Source: Streptomyces pinistramenti (GTDB taxonomy: Bacteria; Actinomycetota; Actinomycetes; Streptomycetales; Streptomycetaceae). Taken from it: a DNA stretch of 64,000 nucleotides. The stretch covers positions 1-64,000 of the forward strand of contig NZ_JAJCXB010000007.1 in NCBI RefSeq assembly GCF_020564935.1, read 5' to 3'. Shown one piece after another: positions 15,806-24,977 of the stretch. Each line of letters opens with the position of its first letter. The first letter of the stretch is position 1. A model generated the notes under the pieces. The model worked only from the letters and a program-made list of their open reading frames with translations. It was not told the origin of the DNA and made no database searches. Made by a program: the position numbers and the translations under genes.

Positions 15806-18406
15806 TCAGGACCGCTTCAGCCGTGCCGTCGTATGCCGTGTCGGTGCGGCCGACGACGGATCCTCGGGCCAGGGGTGCTTGGGATAGCGTCCGCGCAACT
15901 CCGCGCGGACGGCCCGGTATCCGTCCCGCCAGAAGGACGCCAGGTCCGCGGTCACGGCCGCCGGGCGCCCGGCGGGGGAGAGCAGATGGACCAGGACGGG
16001 CACCCGCCCGCCGGCCACCCGCGGCGACTCCAGCTGCCCGAACAGCTCCTGCAACTTGACGGCCAGCACCGGCTGTTCACCGGCGTAATCCACCCGTACC
16101 CGCGAACCGCTCGGTACCTCGATCCGCTCCGGCGCCAGCTCGTCGAAGCGGACCGCGTCCCCGGTCGCCCACGGCAGCAACCGCGCCAGCGCCGCCCCCG
16201 CATCGACCCGCTCCAGATCGGCCCGCCGACGCGCCCGCCCCAGCTCCACACCGAGCCATTCCCCGGCCCGTTCCAGCAGCGCCTCGTCCGACACATCCGG
16301 CCACGGCGCTCCCAACTCCCGGTGCAGGAACGCCATCCGCTGCCGGGTCGCGACCGCACCCGCCGACCAGCGCAGCAGCCCGAGCCCCCCCTGCCGCAGA
16401 CCGGCCACCACCGCGTCCCGCAGCAGCTCCGGATCGGGCTTCGCCAACGGGCGCTCCGCCAGCTCGATCGCCCCCAGCCGCGTCACCGCCCTGGCCACGA
16501 CGTTCCCACCGGCCCAGTGGACCTCCTCGCCGCGGGAATACAGTGCCCCCGCCGCCGCACACGCCGTCGCCTCGTCGATCACCGCGGCGAGCCGCACCCG
16601 CGCGGACGCGGCGGCGACCGGCCGGTCCGCGACCGCGATGGCCAGCCACCGCGCGTCCCGCAGCCGCGACCCCTCACCGCCCCGCGCCGCCGAACCGTGC
16701 CCCGGCCCCGCCGAGCCCGTCTCCGCCCGGGTGCCGGACGCCATCAGATAGCTGCCCGCACCACGCGCCCGCGCCACCCGCTCGGGAAACGCCAGCGCAG
16801 CCACCAGTCCGGCGACCCCATCGTCATCCCGGGCGCCGGCACTCCCAGCCCCACCCGCCTCGTCATACTCGGCCGCGCCCTCCGCCCCGGCCGCTCCCAC
16901 CGCCGCGGCCAACCGCCTGGCTTCCTGCCGCCACCGCCCCGCATACGCATCGCCGCCCCGTCGCGCCGTACGCCAAGCCGCCACCAGATCGTCCCCGTAC
17001 GCACGCGGCGGTTCCTCGCTCAGCAGCGCCACGACCTCGGCCGCCCGCCGCACACCGACCTCCCTCGCGCCGTCCCACAACGCGCGGGCCAGCCGCGGGT
17101 GCACCCCCAGTCGGCTCAGCCGCAGCCCCCGAGCCGTCGCCCTGCCCTCCGCATCCACCGCACCGATCGCGCGCAGCACGTCCCGCGCCGCCGCCAGCGC
17201 GCCGGCCGGCGGCGGATCCAGCAGCGCAAGACCGGCGGCCGACGGATCGCCCCAACAAGCCGCCTGAAGGGCGAACGCCGTCAGGTCCGCCACCTTGATC
17301 TCCGGATCGGGGAACCGTGGCAGCCGCCCGTCCTCCCCCTCCGACCAGCAGCGGTACACCACTCCTGGCGCCTCACGCCCGGCCCGCCCGGCCCGCTGCC
17401 GTGCCGCCGCCCGCGAGGCGCGCACCGTCGCCAGCGCACTGAGCCCGCGCGCATGATCCGTCCGCGGCACCCGTGCCAGCCCGCTGTCGACCACGACCCG
17501 GACCCCGGGGACCGTCAGGCTCGACTCGGCAACGGACGTCGCCAGCACCACCCGCCGCACACCGTCGCCGCCCGCCAGCACCGCGTCCTGCACCTCGGCC
17601 GGCGCCCGCCCGTGCACCTGGAGGACATCCGCGTCCACACCCGCCAGCTGCCCGGCCACCCGTGCGATCTCTCCGGCACCGGGCAGGAAACACAGCACGT
17701 CACCCACCTGCTCACGCAACGCCCGCCGCACCACGGCCGCCACATGCGACAGCAGCACGGGATCCACCCGCATCCCGTGCGCCGGCCGCACCGGCCGCTC
17801 CGGGGGAGCCCACACCACATCCCCCGCGTGCGACACACCCGCCGCGTCCACCACCGGAGCCGGCCCGTCCGCACCGCCCAGCAGCGCTGCCCACCCCTCC
17901 GCATCCGTCGTCGCCGAAGCCGCCACCAGACGCAGCTCCGGACGCAGCGTCTCGCGTACGTCCAGGAGAAACGCCGCGGAGGTGTCGGCGTCGAGGTGCC
18001 GTTCGTGGCATTCGTCGAGCATCACCACGTCGACGTCGGCCAGCTCGGGGTCGCGCTGCAGCCGCTGCAGCAGCACCCCGGTGGTCACCACTTCCACGAC
18101 GGTCCGCGGCCCGGCCCGCCGCTCCCCGCGCACCGTGAAGCCGACCTGCTCACCGGCCCGCTCGCCCAGCAGCCAGGCCATCCGCCGCGCGGCCGCCCGC
18201 GCGGCGATCCGCCGCGGCTCGGCGACCAGCACCCGGCGCCGCGGCCCGGCACCCGTCAACCCTGCCAGCTCCAGCGGGACCAGCGTCGTCTTGCCGGTAC
18301 CGGGCGGCGCGCACAGCACCGCGCTGCCAGGACCGTCGAGGGCGGCGCGCAGCGCGGGCAGGGCGGTACGGGCGGGCAGCTGAGCGAGAGCGTCGTGGCG
18401 GATCAC
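15806..18406 (-). CDS. hrpB: ATP-dependent helicase HrpB
   Basis: 866 residues, DEAH-family superfamily 2 helicase. Walker A APPGTGKT (33-40), motif II DECH (131-134) followed by ERHLDAD, motif III SATTD, motif VI RQRAGRAGREAPG, then the helicase-associated region and the HrpB C-terminal domain (RVRVDYAGEQPVLAVKLQELFG). HrpB is widespread, and its substrate (RNA or RNP) is poorly defined; mutants in other bacteria show little phenotype. GTG start at 18406. The methyltransferase gene lies 57 bp upstream on the same strand and could be cotranscribed. Confidence 0.93.
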   Translation of the reverse strand: MIRHDALAQLPARTALPALRAALDGPGSAVLCAPPGTGKTTLVPLELAGLTGAGPRRRVLVAEPRRIAARAAARRMAWLLGERAGEQVGFTVRGERRAGPRTVVEVVTTGVLLQRLQRDPELADVDVVMLDECHERHLDADTSAAFLLDVRETLRPELRLVAASATTDAEGWAALLGGADGPAPVVDAAGVSHAGDVVWAPPERPVRPAHGMRVDPVLLSHVAAVVRRALREQVGDVLCFLPGAGEIARVAGQLAGVDADVLQVHGRAPAEVQDAVLAGGDGVRRVVLATSVAESSLTVPGVRVVVDSGLARVPRTDHARGLSALATVRASRAAARQRAGRAGREAPGVVYRCWSEGEDGRLPRFPDPEIKVADLTAFALQAACWGDPSAAGLALLDPPPAGALAAARDVLRAIGAVDAEGRATARGLRLSRLGVHPRLARALWDGAREVGVRRAAEVVALLSEEPPRAYGDDLVAAWRTARRGGDAYAGRWRQEARRLAAAVGAAGAEGAAEYDEAGGAGSAGARDDDGVAGLVAALAFPERVARARGAGSYLMASGTRAETGSAGPGHGSAARGGEGSRLRDARWLAIAVADRPVAAASARVRLAAVIDEATACAAAGALYSRGEEVHWAGGNVVARAVTRLGAIELAERPLAKPDPELLRDAVVAGLRQGGLGLLRWSAGAVATRQRMAFLHRELGAPWPDVSDEALLERAGEWLGVELGRARRRADLERVDAGAALARLLPWATGDAVRFDELAPERIEVPSGSRVRVDYAGEQPVLAVKLQELFGQLESPRVAGGRVPVLVHLLSPAGRPAAVTADLASFWRDGYRAVRAELRGRYPKHPWPEDPSSAAPTRHTTARLKRS

Positions 18407-18463
18407 GGTCCCAGTCTGCCGCCCCGCCGGACCTCACCTACGGGCACGCCGCCCCCAGTACCC

Positions 18464-19285
18464 TCAGCCGTCCGCCACGCACACGAAGATCGCTGTGCCC
18501 GGAATCAGATGCCCGCGCAGCGGCGACCAGCCGCCCCATTCCTGGGTGTTCTCATCCGGCCATTCCGGTTCGACCAGGTCCACCAGCCGGAATCCGGCAG
18601 CCGCCACGTCCCGCACCCGGTCGCCCAGCGTCCGGTGGTGCTCGACGTACACCGCACGGCCGGTCTCGTCCTGTTCGACGTAGGGCGTGCGGTCGAAGTA
18701 GGAGGCGGCGACGGACAGCCCCTCGGGGCCCGGTTCGTCGGGGAACGCCCAGCGGATGGGGTGGGTGACCGAGAAGACGAACCGGCCGCCGGGCCGCAGC
18801 ACCCTGCGCACCTCGCGCAGCACCCGCACCGGATCGGCGACGAACGGAATCGCGCCATATGCGGAGCAGGCCATGTCGAACGCCCCGTCGCGGAACGGCA
18901 GGGCCCCGGCGTCCGCCTCCACCAGCGCAACCGCAGGCCCGCCCGAGCCCTCGGCGATCCGCAGCGCATGCTGCAACTGCCGGTGCGAGAGGTCGAGGGC
19001 GACCGGGTGTGCGCCCTGGGCGGCCAGCCAGCGGGCACACTGCGCGGCTCCGGCCCCGATCTCCAGAACCCGCAGCCCCGTCAGCTCACCGGCGGGCCCG
19101 AGCAGCGCGGCCCGTTCCTCGTCCAGCCCCTCGGGCCCCCAGACGAAACGGTCGTCCCCGAGGAACGCACCGTGCTCGCTCTGGTACTCGTCGGCGTTGC
19201 GGTCCCACCAGCCGCGATTGGCCCGGCTGCTTTCCGTTGCCGAGGCGTCACGTCGGGTCGCCTCCGGCTCGTACTCTTGGTTCAT
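18464..19285 (-). CDS. Class I SAM-dependent methyltransferase
   Basis: 273 residues with a Methyltransf_11-type Rossmann domain: motif I VLEIGAGAAQCARWL (about 73-87), the acidic residue at VALDLSH, motif II VEADAGALPF, the post-motif FDMACSAYGAIPF and VLREVRRVLRPGGRFVFSVTHP. The N-terminal WWDRNADEYQSEHG is often seen in actinobacterial members of unknown substrate. Small molecule substrate is the likeliest guess. It is divergent from rpsA and 57 bp upstream of hrpB. Confidence 0.87.
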   Translation of the reverse strand: MNQEYEPEATRRDASATESSRANRGWWDRNADEYQSEHGAFLGDDRFVWGPEGLDEERAALLGPAGELTGLRVLEIGAGAAQCARWLAAQGAHPVALDLSHRQLQHALRIAEGSGGPAVALVEADAGALPFRDGAFDMACSAYGAIPFVADPVRVLREVRRVLRPGGRFVFSVTHPIRWAFPDEPGPEGLSVAASYFDRTPYVEQDETGRAVYVEHHRTLGDRVRDVAAAGFRLVDLVEPEWPDENTQEWGGWSPLRGHLIPGTAIFVCVADG

Positions 19286-19409
19286 CGCGCCCGTCGTCGT
19301 AGTCTTCGCTGAGCTTGTAGCTGTTGGGACTGTGAGGCCGCAAAAGCCTCGCGGAACATCACGCGTGCCGGTTATAGGGCGTTCCGCCCTGGGTGTGCGC
19401 CTTCGCGCA

Positions 19410-19438
19410 TTGACCGTGTCCGGCTGCCCCCGTATGCT
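19410..19438 (+). promoter_or_regulatory. rpsA promoter, HrdB (sigma-70) type
   Basis: -35 TTGACC (19410-19415), 17-bp spacer, -10 TATGCT (19433-19438): close to the vegetative consensus and the best such promoter in the window. Transcription should start near 19445, giving a leader of about 210 nt. A 15-nt hairpin (AGGGCG-TTC-CGCCCT, 19376-19390) lies just upstream of the -35. Confidence 0.75.
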
Positions 19439-19444
19439 ACAAGT

Positions 19445-19656
19445 TGCGCTGCGGGCTTGTGCGCCTCAGACGGAGCAGGCCGCGCTCGCATCTGTATATA
19501 TGTCCCCTCGGTTTTCGAGGCGCTTCAGTTGCTCCGGTTTTTTGCGGGGCTTCGGAGGATGCGCCTTTGACGCTGTCCGGCTTGTGCAGAGGCGATAACG
19601 GCTCTCGGCGTAGCAGTACCTACGACTTCAATGTCCGCACCGGAGCCCTTTCCCAC
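19445..19656 (+). other. rpsA 5' leader
   Basis: About 210 nt unusually poor in GC for this genome. It has a small hairpin (CCTCG-GTTTT-CGAGG, 19506-19520), six T (19538-19543) and a GGAGG (19554-19558) that abuts a three-codon ORF (19559-19570). The leader could mediate autoregulation by S1, as known for E. coli rpsA, but no specific structure is proven here. Confidence 0.35.
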
Positions 19657-21174
19657 ATGACGAGCAGCACCGAGACCACCGCCACCACCCCGCAGGTTGC
19701 GGTCAACGACATCGGTAACGAGGAAGCCTTCCTCGCCGCGATCGACGAGACGATCAAGTACTTCAACGACGGCGACATCGTCGACGGCGTCATCGTGAAG
19801 GTCGACCGGGACGAGGTCCTGCTCGACATCGGTTACAAGACCGAAGGCGTCATCCCCAGCCGCGAGCTTTCGATCAAGCACGACGTCGACCCCAACGAGG
19901 TCGTCGCCGTCGGTGACGAGATCGAGGCCCTGGTTCTCCAGAAGGAGGACAAGGAAGGCCGCCTCATCCTGTCCAAGAAGCGCGCTCAGTACGAGCGTGC
20001 CTGGGGCACGATCGAGAAGATCAAGGAAGAGGACGGGATCGTCACCGGTACCGTCATCGAGGTCGTCAAGGGTGGTCTCATCCTCGACATCGGCCTCCGT
20101 GGCTTCCTGCCGGCCTCCCTGGTCGAGATGCGTCGTGTCCGCGACCTTCAGCCCTACGTGGGCAAGGAGCTCGAGGCCAAGATCATCGAGCTGGACAAGA
20201 ACCGCAACAACGTGGTCCTGTCCCGCCGTGCCTGGCTGGAGCAGACCCAGAGCGAGGTCCGTCAGACCTTCCTCACCACCCTCCAGAAGGGTCAGGTGCG
20301 CTCCGGCGTCGTCTCCTCCATCGTCAACTTCGGTGCCTTCGTGGACCTGGGTGGCGTGGACGGCCTCGTGCACGTCTCCGAGCTGTCCTGGAAGCACATC
20401 GACCACCCCTCCGAGGTCGTCGAGGTCGGCCAGGAGGTCACGGTCGAGGTCCTGGACGTCGACATGGACCGCGAGCGCGTGTCCCTGTCGCTCAAGGCGA
20501 CGCAGGAAGACCCGTGGCAGCAGTTCGCCCGGACCCACCAGATCGGTCAGGTCGTCCCGGGTAAGGTCACCAAGCTCGTTCCCTTCGGTGCGTTCGTGCG
20601 CGTCGACGAGGGCATCGAGGGCCTGGTCCACATCTCCGAGCTGGCCGAGCGCCACGTCGAGATCCCGGAGCAGGTTGTCCAGGTCAACGACGAGATCTTC
20701 GTCAAGGTCATCGACATCGACCTCGAGCGCCGCCGCATCAGCCTCTCGCTGAAGCAGGCCAACGAGTCCTTCGGTGCCGACCCGTCGGTGGTCGAGTTCG
20801 ACCCGACCCTGTACGGCATGGCCGCGTCGTACGACGACCAGGGCAACTACATCTACCCCGAGGGCTTCGACCCGGAGACCAACGACTGGCTCGAGGGCTA
20901 CGAGTCCCAGCGCGAGGCGTGGGAGAACCAGTACGCCGAGGCGCAGCAGCGCTTCGAGCAGCACCAGGCTCAGGTCATCAAGTCCCGCGAGGCCGACGAG
21001 CAGGCCGCGGCCGAGGGCGCTGCGGCGCCGGCGGCCACCGGTGGCGGCAACACGGGCGGCGGCAACGTCTCCGGTGGGTCGTACTCCTCGGAGTCGGCGG
21101 ACAACTCCGGCGCCCTGGCGTCGGACGAGGCCCTGGCTGCGCTCCGCGAGAAGCTGGCCGGCGGCCAGAGCTGA
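19657..21174 (+). CDS. rpsA: 30S ribosomal protein S1
   Basis: 505 residues. There are four S1 OB-fold repeats: about 35-105 (GDIVDGVIVKVDRDEVLLDIGYKTEGVIP), 120-190, 205-275 (VVSSIVNFGAFVDLGGVDGLVH) and 290-360 (KVTKLVPFGAFVRVDEGIEGLVH). A C-terminal tail rich in Gln, Ala, Gly and Ser follows. Actinobacterial S1 has four repeats rather than the six of E. coli. It binds mRNA on the 30S subunit and helps recruit structured messages. The ATG at 19657 follows GGAG by 11 nt; the longer frame from 19444 starts at the transcription start and is rejected. The C-terminal IYPEGFDPETNDWLEGYE segment is typical of Streptomyces S1. Confidence 0.97.
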   Translation: MTSSTETTATTPQVAVNDIGNEEAFLAAIDETIKYFNDGDIVDGVIVKVDRDEVLLDIGYKTEGVIPSRELSIKHDVDPNEVVAVGDEIEALVLQKEDKEGRLILSKKRAQYERAWGTIEKIKEEDGIVTGTVIEVVKGGLILDIGLRGFLPASLVEMRRVRDLQPYVGKELEAKIIELDKNRNNVVLSRRAWLEQTQSEVRQTFLTTLQKGQVRSGVVSSIVNFGAFVDLGGVDGLVHVSELSWKHIDHPSEVVEVGQEVTVEVLDVDMDRERVSLSLKATQEDPWQQFARTHQIGQVVPGKVTKLVPFGAFVRVDEGIEGLVHISELAERHVEIPEQVVQVNDEIFVKVIDIDLERRRISLSLKQANESFGADPSVVEFDPTLYGMAASYDDQGNYIYPEGFDPETNDWLEGYESQREAWENQYAEAQQRFEQHQAQVIKSREADEQAAAEGAAAPAATGGGNTGGGNVSGGSYSSESADNSGALASDEALAALREKLAGGQS

Positions 21175-21204
21175 AAAGCTCCCCGCTAGGCACTAGCCGA
21201 TAGG

Positions 21205-21240
21205 CGAAGGCCCGTTCCCTCAAGGGGGAGCGGGCCTTCG
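21205..21240. terminator. Strong hairpin terminator after rpsA
   Basis: CGAAGGCCCG / CGGGCCTTCG, a 10-bp perfect stem extended inward by TTCCC/GGGGA-type pairing, 31 nt after the rpsA stop. It lies between convergent genes, so it may act on both. Confidence 0.85.
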
Positions 21241-21269
21241 TCGTGTCCGGCGCCGACCGGGCCCGCGGG

Positions 21270-22253
21270 TCAGCCCACGGGGACACCTGGGTTGGCGACG
21301 CCGCGGCCGCCGGTGACCGTATTGTCGCCCGCGATGGTGACCGGGCAGTCGGCCGCGTCGTAGTTGGTGATGTTGAATCCGTACCGGCCCTCCCCCGAGG
21401 CGCCGCTCAGATCGGACTTGTTGCCGCGGAAGGTCGTGCCGCAGCCCCAGCCGGGCTCCTGGCTGTGGGTCTCGTAACCGTTGTTGGTGGTGTGCCGGCC
21501 GGTGTTGTTCTCGACGAGGACGTCGTTGCCCTTCACGTCGACCCATGAGTCGTCGTAGTGGGCGCCGGTGAGGCCGCTGCCGTCGAAGGTGTTGCCGACG
21601 ATCTTCGTTCCCGTGGTGCCTTCCTTGACGTCGACGTTCTCGCCGCCGACACCGGGCCCGATGGTGTTGTCGAGGATCTGGACGTGGTCGCTCTTGTCGT
21701 CGGTGCCGCCGGCGCTGCCGACGTAGACCCCTTCGCCCATGCCGCTGCCGCCCTTGCCGGTGTCACGGATCGTGGAGTTCTTGATGACGCCGTCCTTGCT
21801 GGACTTGCGGAAGTGCACGCCTTCCATGTCCAGGTCGTGGACGGTCACCGAGTCGATGACCACGCCGTTCGCGGCATCCATCATGATCCCCTTCTGGCCG
21901 CCTGCGACGGTGATCCCCTTGACCGTCCAGTAGGAGGCGCCGTTCAGGTGCAGGCCGTAGCCGCCGCCGGCGGTGAGAACCGCCTTGGACGAACCGGTGA
22001 GGGTGATCCGGGAGTCCGCGCTGCCGGCGGCCGACGTTTTGAAGTTCCCGTTGTACGTCCCGTCGGCGAGCTGGATGGTGTCGCCGGGCTTGGCGCCGGT
22101 CAGCGCGTCCTTGAGCTGGGCCGAGTTGGAGACGTTGACCACTCGGGCGGGTGCGGATGTGGGGGTGGCTACCGCGCCGGCGGTGCTGGTGAGGGCCGTG
22201 CCGAGGACCAGCGCCAGGGCGGCCGAGGTGGCGAGGAGGGGTCCGGTGCGCAT
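21270..22253 (-). CDS. Secreted right-handed parallel beta-helix protein (pectate lyase-like fold)
   Basis: 327 residues. A Sec signal peptide (MRTGPLLATSAALALVLGTALTSTAGA, cleavage after about 27) precedes repeated short strands with Asn/Gly/Val ladders (NSAQLKDALTGAKPGDTIQLADGTY, VVIDSVTVHDLDMEGVHFRKS, NSTIRDTG, NTIGPGVGGENVDVKEG, NNTGRHTTNNGYE). This is the parallel beta-helix of polysaccharide lyases and related proteins. The opening resembles the chondroitinase-B/alginate-lyase class. I cannot identify catalytic residues with certainty, so activity on pectin or another acidic polysaccharide is only inferred. It stands alone. Confidence 0.8.
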   Translation of the reverse strand: MRTGPLLATSAALALVLGTALTSTAGAVATPTSAPARVVNVSNSAQLKDALTGAKPGDTIQLADGTYNGNFKTSAAGSADSRITLTGSSKAVLTAGGGYGLHLNGASYWTVKGITVAGGQKGIMMDAANGVVIDSVTVHDLDMEGVHFRKSSKDGVIKNSTIRDTGKGGSGMGEGVYVGSAGGTDDKSDHVQILDNTIGPGVGGENVDVKEGTTGTKIVGNTFDGSGLTGAHYDDSWVDVKGNDVLVENNTGRHTTNNGYETHSQEPGWGCGTTFRGNKSDLSGASGEGRYGFNITNYDAADCPVTIAGDNTVTGGRGVANPGVPVG

Positions 22254-22674
22254 TCAACTGCCTTCCCGTATATGAACGTCGGGCGGAAACATGAATCGCG
22301 AGGGTTCCGGAGAAACTAGGGGTATGGCCGTTCGACCGTCAAGGGTTGTGCGGTGGGGCACTCGGTGAAGCCTTGAAGTGGCGGCTGAGGATGGGGCGTT
22401 GGGTAGGTGTGGCCGTGGGGTGTGCGTCAGCCGTTGTTCCTGCGGTGTTCATATGGATGGACAGTGGTTGTGAGGGCATCCTGGCGGGATGGGCGGGACG
22501 GCGTCCGCAGGCCGGGCGGAGGAGACGAGTGAAGGCGCGGTGGACGGCGCGGCCGAATCCGGTGGCGCTGTGGTCCCGTCCGACGTGCCGTTCCCGCCTC
22601 GTCCGGGACGCGTCCGGGAATGCGGCACCCGCGCCGTACGTTCTTCCCATCGGACACGAGGAGGAGCGGTCACT
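22254..22674. other. Intergenic region, no supported gene
   Basis: 421 bp between divergent genes for the beta-helix protein and the PAC2 protein. It contains a relatively AT-rich stretch next to the beta-helix start (22260-22330), likely that gene's promoter. The long frames crossing it have Arg/Ala/Gly-rich translations and no credible start, so I list none. Confidence 0.4.
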
Positions 22675-23622
22675 GTGTTGGATCCCCAGGGGTTGTACGA
22701 ATGGGAGCCGAGCGGGCTCGCGGCGGTAGAGGCCATTGCGGCCAGGGACTCCGCCGGGCTGGTGCTGCTGTACCACTTCGACGGCTACATCGACGCAGGT
22801 GAGACCGGCGACCAGATCGTCGAGCGCCTGCTGGACGGCTTGACGCACCGCGTCGTCGCCCGTTTCGACCACGACCGGCTGGTCGACTACCGGGCCCGTC
22901 GCCCGCTGCTCACCTTCGAGAACCACCGCTGGACGTCGTACGAGACGCCGAGCATCGAGCTGCGGCTCGTCGAGGACACGACGGGCGCGCCTTTCCTGCT
23001 GCTGTCCGGCCCCGAGCCGGACGTGGAATGGGAGCGCTTCGCCGCTGCCGTCCGGCAGATGGTGGAACGGCTGGGCGTACGGCTTTCGGTCAACTTCCAC
23101 GGCATCCCGATGGGTGTTCCGCACACCCGCCCCGTGGGCATCACCCCGCACGGCAACCGCACGGACCTGATGCCCGGTCACGCCAACTTCTTCGACGAGG
23201 CGCAGGTGCCGGGCAGCGCGGAAGCCCTGATCGAGTTCCGGCTCGCCGAGGCCGGACACGATGTTCTGGGAGTGGCGGCACACGTCCCGCACTACATCGC
23301 CAGGTCCCCGTACCCGGACGCTGCGCTCACGGCCCTGGAGGCGGTGACGGCCGCAACGGGCCTGGTCCTGCCCGGCGCCGCGCACTCGCTGCGGACGGAG
23401 GCACTCCGTACCCAGGAGGAGATCGAGCGGCAGATATCGGAGGGTGACGAGGAACTGGTCGCGCTGGTCAGCGGTTTGGAGCATCAGTACGACGCGGTGG
23501 CGGGCGCCGAGACCCGCGGCAACCTCGTGGCCGAGGCGGTGGAACTTCCCTCGGCCGACGAGATCGGCAGGGAGTTCGAGCGTTTCCTGGCGGAACGCGA
23601 GGCGGACGGGGGCACGGCCTGA
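22675..23622 (+). CDS. PAC2 family protein (proteasome-assembly-chaperone fold)
   Basis: 315 residues from GTG 22675, chosen because GAGGAGGAG lies about 9 nt upstream; the in-frame extension to 22489 is Arg/Pro-rich and non-conserved in character. The PAC2 signature is clear: [43 protein letters not shown] and [19 protein letters not shown]. The C-terminal helices ([21 protein letters not shown]) are charged. Actinobacteria have a 20S proteasome, and PAC2 homologues have been suggested to affect its assembly, but most are untested. It precedes coaE by 99 bp. Confidence 0.88.
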   Translation: MLDPQGLYEWEPSGLAAVEAIAARDSAGLVLLYHFDGYIDAGETGDQIVERLLDGLTHRVVARFDHDRLVDYRARRPLLTFENHRWTSYETPSIELRLVEDTTGAPFLLLSGPEPDVEWERFAAAVRQMVERLGVRLSVNFHGIPMGVPHTRPVGITPHGNRTDLMPGHANFFDEAQVPGSAEALIEFRLAEAGHDVLGVAAHVPHYIARSPYPDAALTALEAVTAATGLVLPGAAHSLRTEALRTQEEIERQISEGDEELVALVSGLEHQYDAVAGAETRGNLVAEAVELPSADEIGREFERFLAEREADGGTA

Positions 23623-23721
23623 GCCGGGCGGCCTGTGAGCGCACCATGGAGGAGTGGCTCGGCGCACAGCCGGCCGTCGCCCCCTGGGCCCGCCGCCGTG
23701 GCAGGCGTATAGCGTGGGCCC

Positions 23722-24312
23722 ATGGTGAAGGTGGGGCTCACAGGCGGAATCGGTGCGGGGAAGAGTGAGGTCTCGCGACTCCTGGCGTCGTACGGTGCGG
23801 TGATCGTGGACGCCGACAAGATCGCGCGCGAGGTCGTCGCACCGGGAACTCCCGGACTGGCGGCGGTGGTTGCGGAGTTCGGGGACGGCGTACTCGCGTC
23901 GGACGGCACCCTCGACCGGCCCAAGCTGGGGGGAATCGTCTTCGCTGACGCCGAGAAGCTGAAGGCGCTCAACGCGATCGTGCACCCGCTCGTCGGGGCT
24001 CGCTCGGCCGAACTCGAAGGGGCGGCCGGGCCGGACGCGGTGGTGGTGCACGACGTCCCGCTGCTGACCGAGAACGGCCTTGCGCCGCTCTACGATCTGG
24101 TGGTGGTCGTCGACGCGGCTCCCGAGACCCAACTCGACCGCCTGGTACGGCTGCGCGGGATGACCGCGGACGAAGCGAAGTCCCGTATGGCGGCCCAGGC
24201 ATCCCGGGAACAGCGCCTGGCCGTCGCCGATCTCGTGATCGACAACGACGGCCGGATGGAGGACCTCGCACCTCAGGTGCGGGCGGTCTGGGAACGCCTG
24301 CGGGCTGCCTGA
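23722..24312 (+). CDS. coaE: Dephospho-CoA kinase
   Basis: 196 residues, a compact CoaE. P-loop GGIGAGKS (8-15), [12 protein letters not shown] (the DAD segment binding dephospho-CoA), the [13 protein letters not shown] lid region, [13 protein letters not shown] and the C-terminal LVIDNDG. It adds the 3' phosphate that completes coenzyme A. TAGCGT at 23710-23715 ends 6 nt before the ATG with no Shine-Dalgarno, so translation is probably leaderless. Mycobacterial CoaE has an extra C-terminal UPF0157 domain; this one lacks it. Confidence 0.96.
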   Translation: MVKVGLTGGIGAGKSEVSRLLASYGAVIVDADKIAREVVAPGTPGLAAVVAEFGDGVLASDGTLDRPKLGGIVFADAEKLKALNAIVHPLVGARSAELEGAAGPDAVVVHDVPLLTENGLAPLYDLVVVVDAAPETQLDRLVRLRGMTADEAKSRMAAQASREQRLAVADLVIDNDGRMEDLAPQVRAVWERLRAA

Positions 24313-24471
24313 AGGGAAGGGCCGTTGCCCGGTGCCGCGTGGGTACCGGGCGGCGCGCGGTGGGGACGAGGGTAATGCGAGGCGTGGGCGGGGCCGGCAT
24401 GCTCGTGCCCAGTGCCTCCCGGCCGGGGAGCGGCTGCGGACGGCGCGGTGGCGGGCGGTAGCCTCACCGCC

Positions 24472-24870
24472 ATGAACGTTACCGATCCTGACGCCCGGTT
24501 GGCCGGACCTGACGCTGCGACCGCATCGTTCGTCGTCAACATTCCCGGCGTCCCGGATGCCGAACTGGAGCCGGAGCCGCTCGACCCCGCCCAGATCGTC
24601 TCCGGGGAGCCCGTCGTGACCGGAAAGGTGCTGTGGGAGTCGCCGGACGGACGGCAGGTCCGGGGCATCTGGCAGATCACGCCCGGCGTGGTCACGGACA
24701 CCGAGGCCAACGAACTGTTCGTGGTCGTCAGCGGACGCGCCACCATCGAGGTCGAGGGCGGCTCGGTGCTCCAAGTGGGTCCGGGCGACGCCTGCGTGCT
24801 GCGCGAGGGCGACCGCACCCGGTGGACCGTGCACGAGACATTGCGCAAGGCGTACCACATCAGTTCGTGA
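24472..24870 (+). CDS. Cupin-domain protein
   Basis: 132 residues, one small cupin barrel of the DUF861/EutQ-like type: VTDTEANELFVVVSGRATIEVEGG and LQVGPGDACVLREGDRTRWTVHETLRKAYHIS. The usual metal-binding His pair of cupin motif 1 is replaced (TEANELF), with only the glutamate kept, as in many DUF861 proteins. Function is unknown. TAGCCT (24459-24464) ends 7 nt before the ATG, suggesting a leaderless message; the frame extension to 24412 is therefore rejected. Confidence 0.82.
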   Translation: MNVTDPDARLAGPDAATASFVVNIPGVPDAELEPEPLDPAQIVSGEPVVTGKVLWESPDGRQVRGIWQITPGVVTDTEANELFVVVSGRATIEVEGGSVLQVGPGDACVLREGDRTRWTVHETLRKAYHISS

Positions 24871-24977
24871 GGGCCGAGGGCGCCGACGTCCCCTTCGTGG
24901 CCTTGGGGCTTCTGGGCCGGAGCCTGGGGGCCATGAAGTGCCGTCATACGCACAGCACATGAGGAGAGTGATGCGTC

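Noticed and set aside
15833..19312. 1159-codon plus-strand frame antisense to hrpB and the methyltransferase
   Set aside because: The translation is Arg/Pro/His-rich without motifs, while the opposite strand encodes complete HrpB and methyltransferase motifs.
19559..19570. Three-codon leader peptide ORF before rpsA
   Set aside because: The GGAGG directly touches the ATG, too close for normal initiation. Mentioned only as part of the leader.
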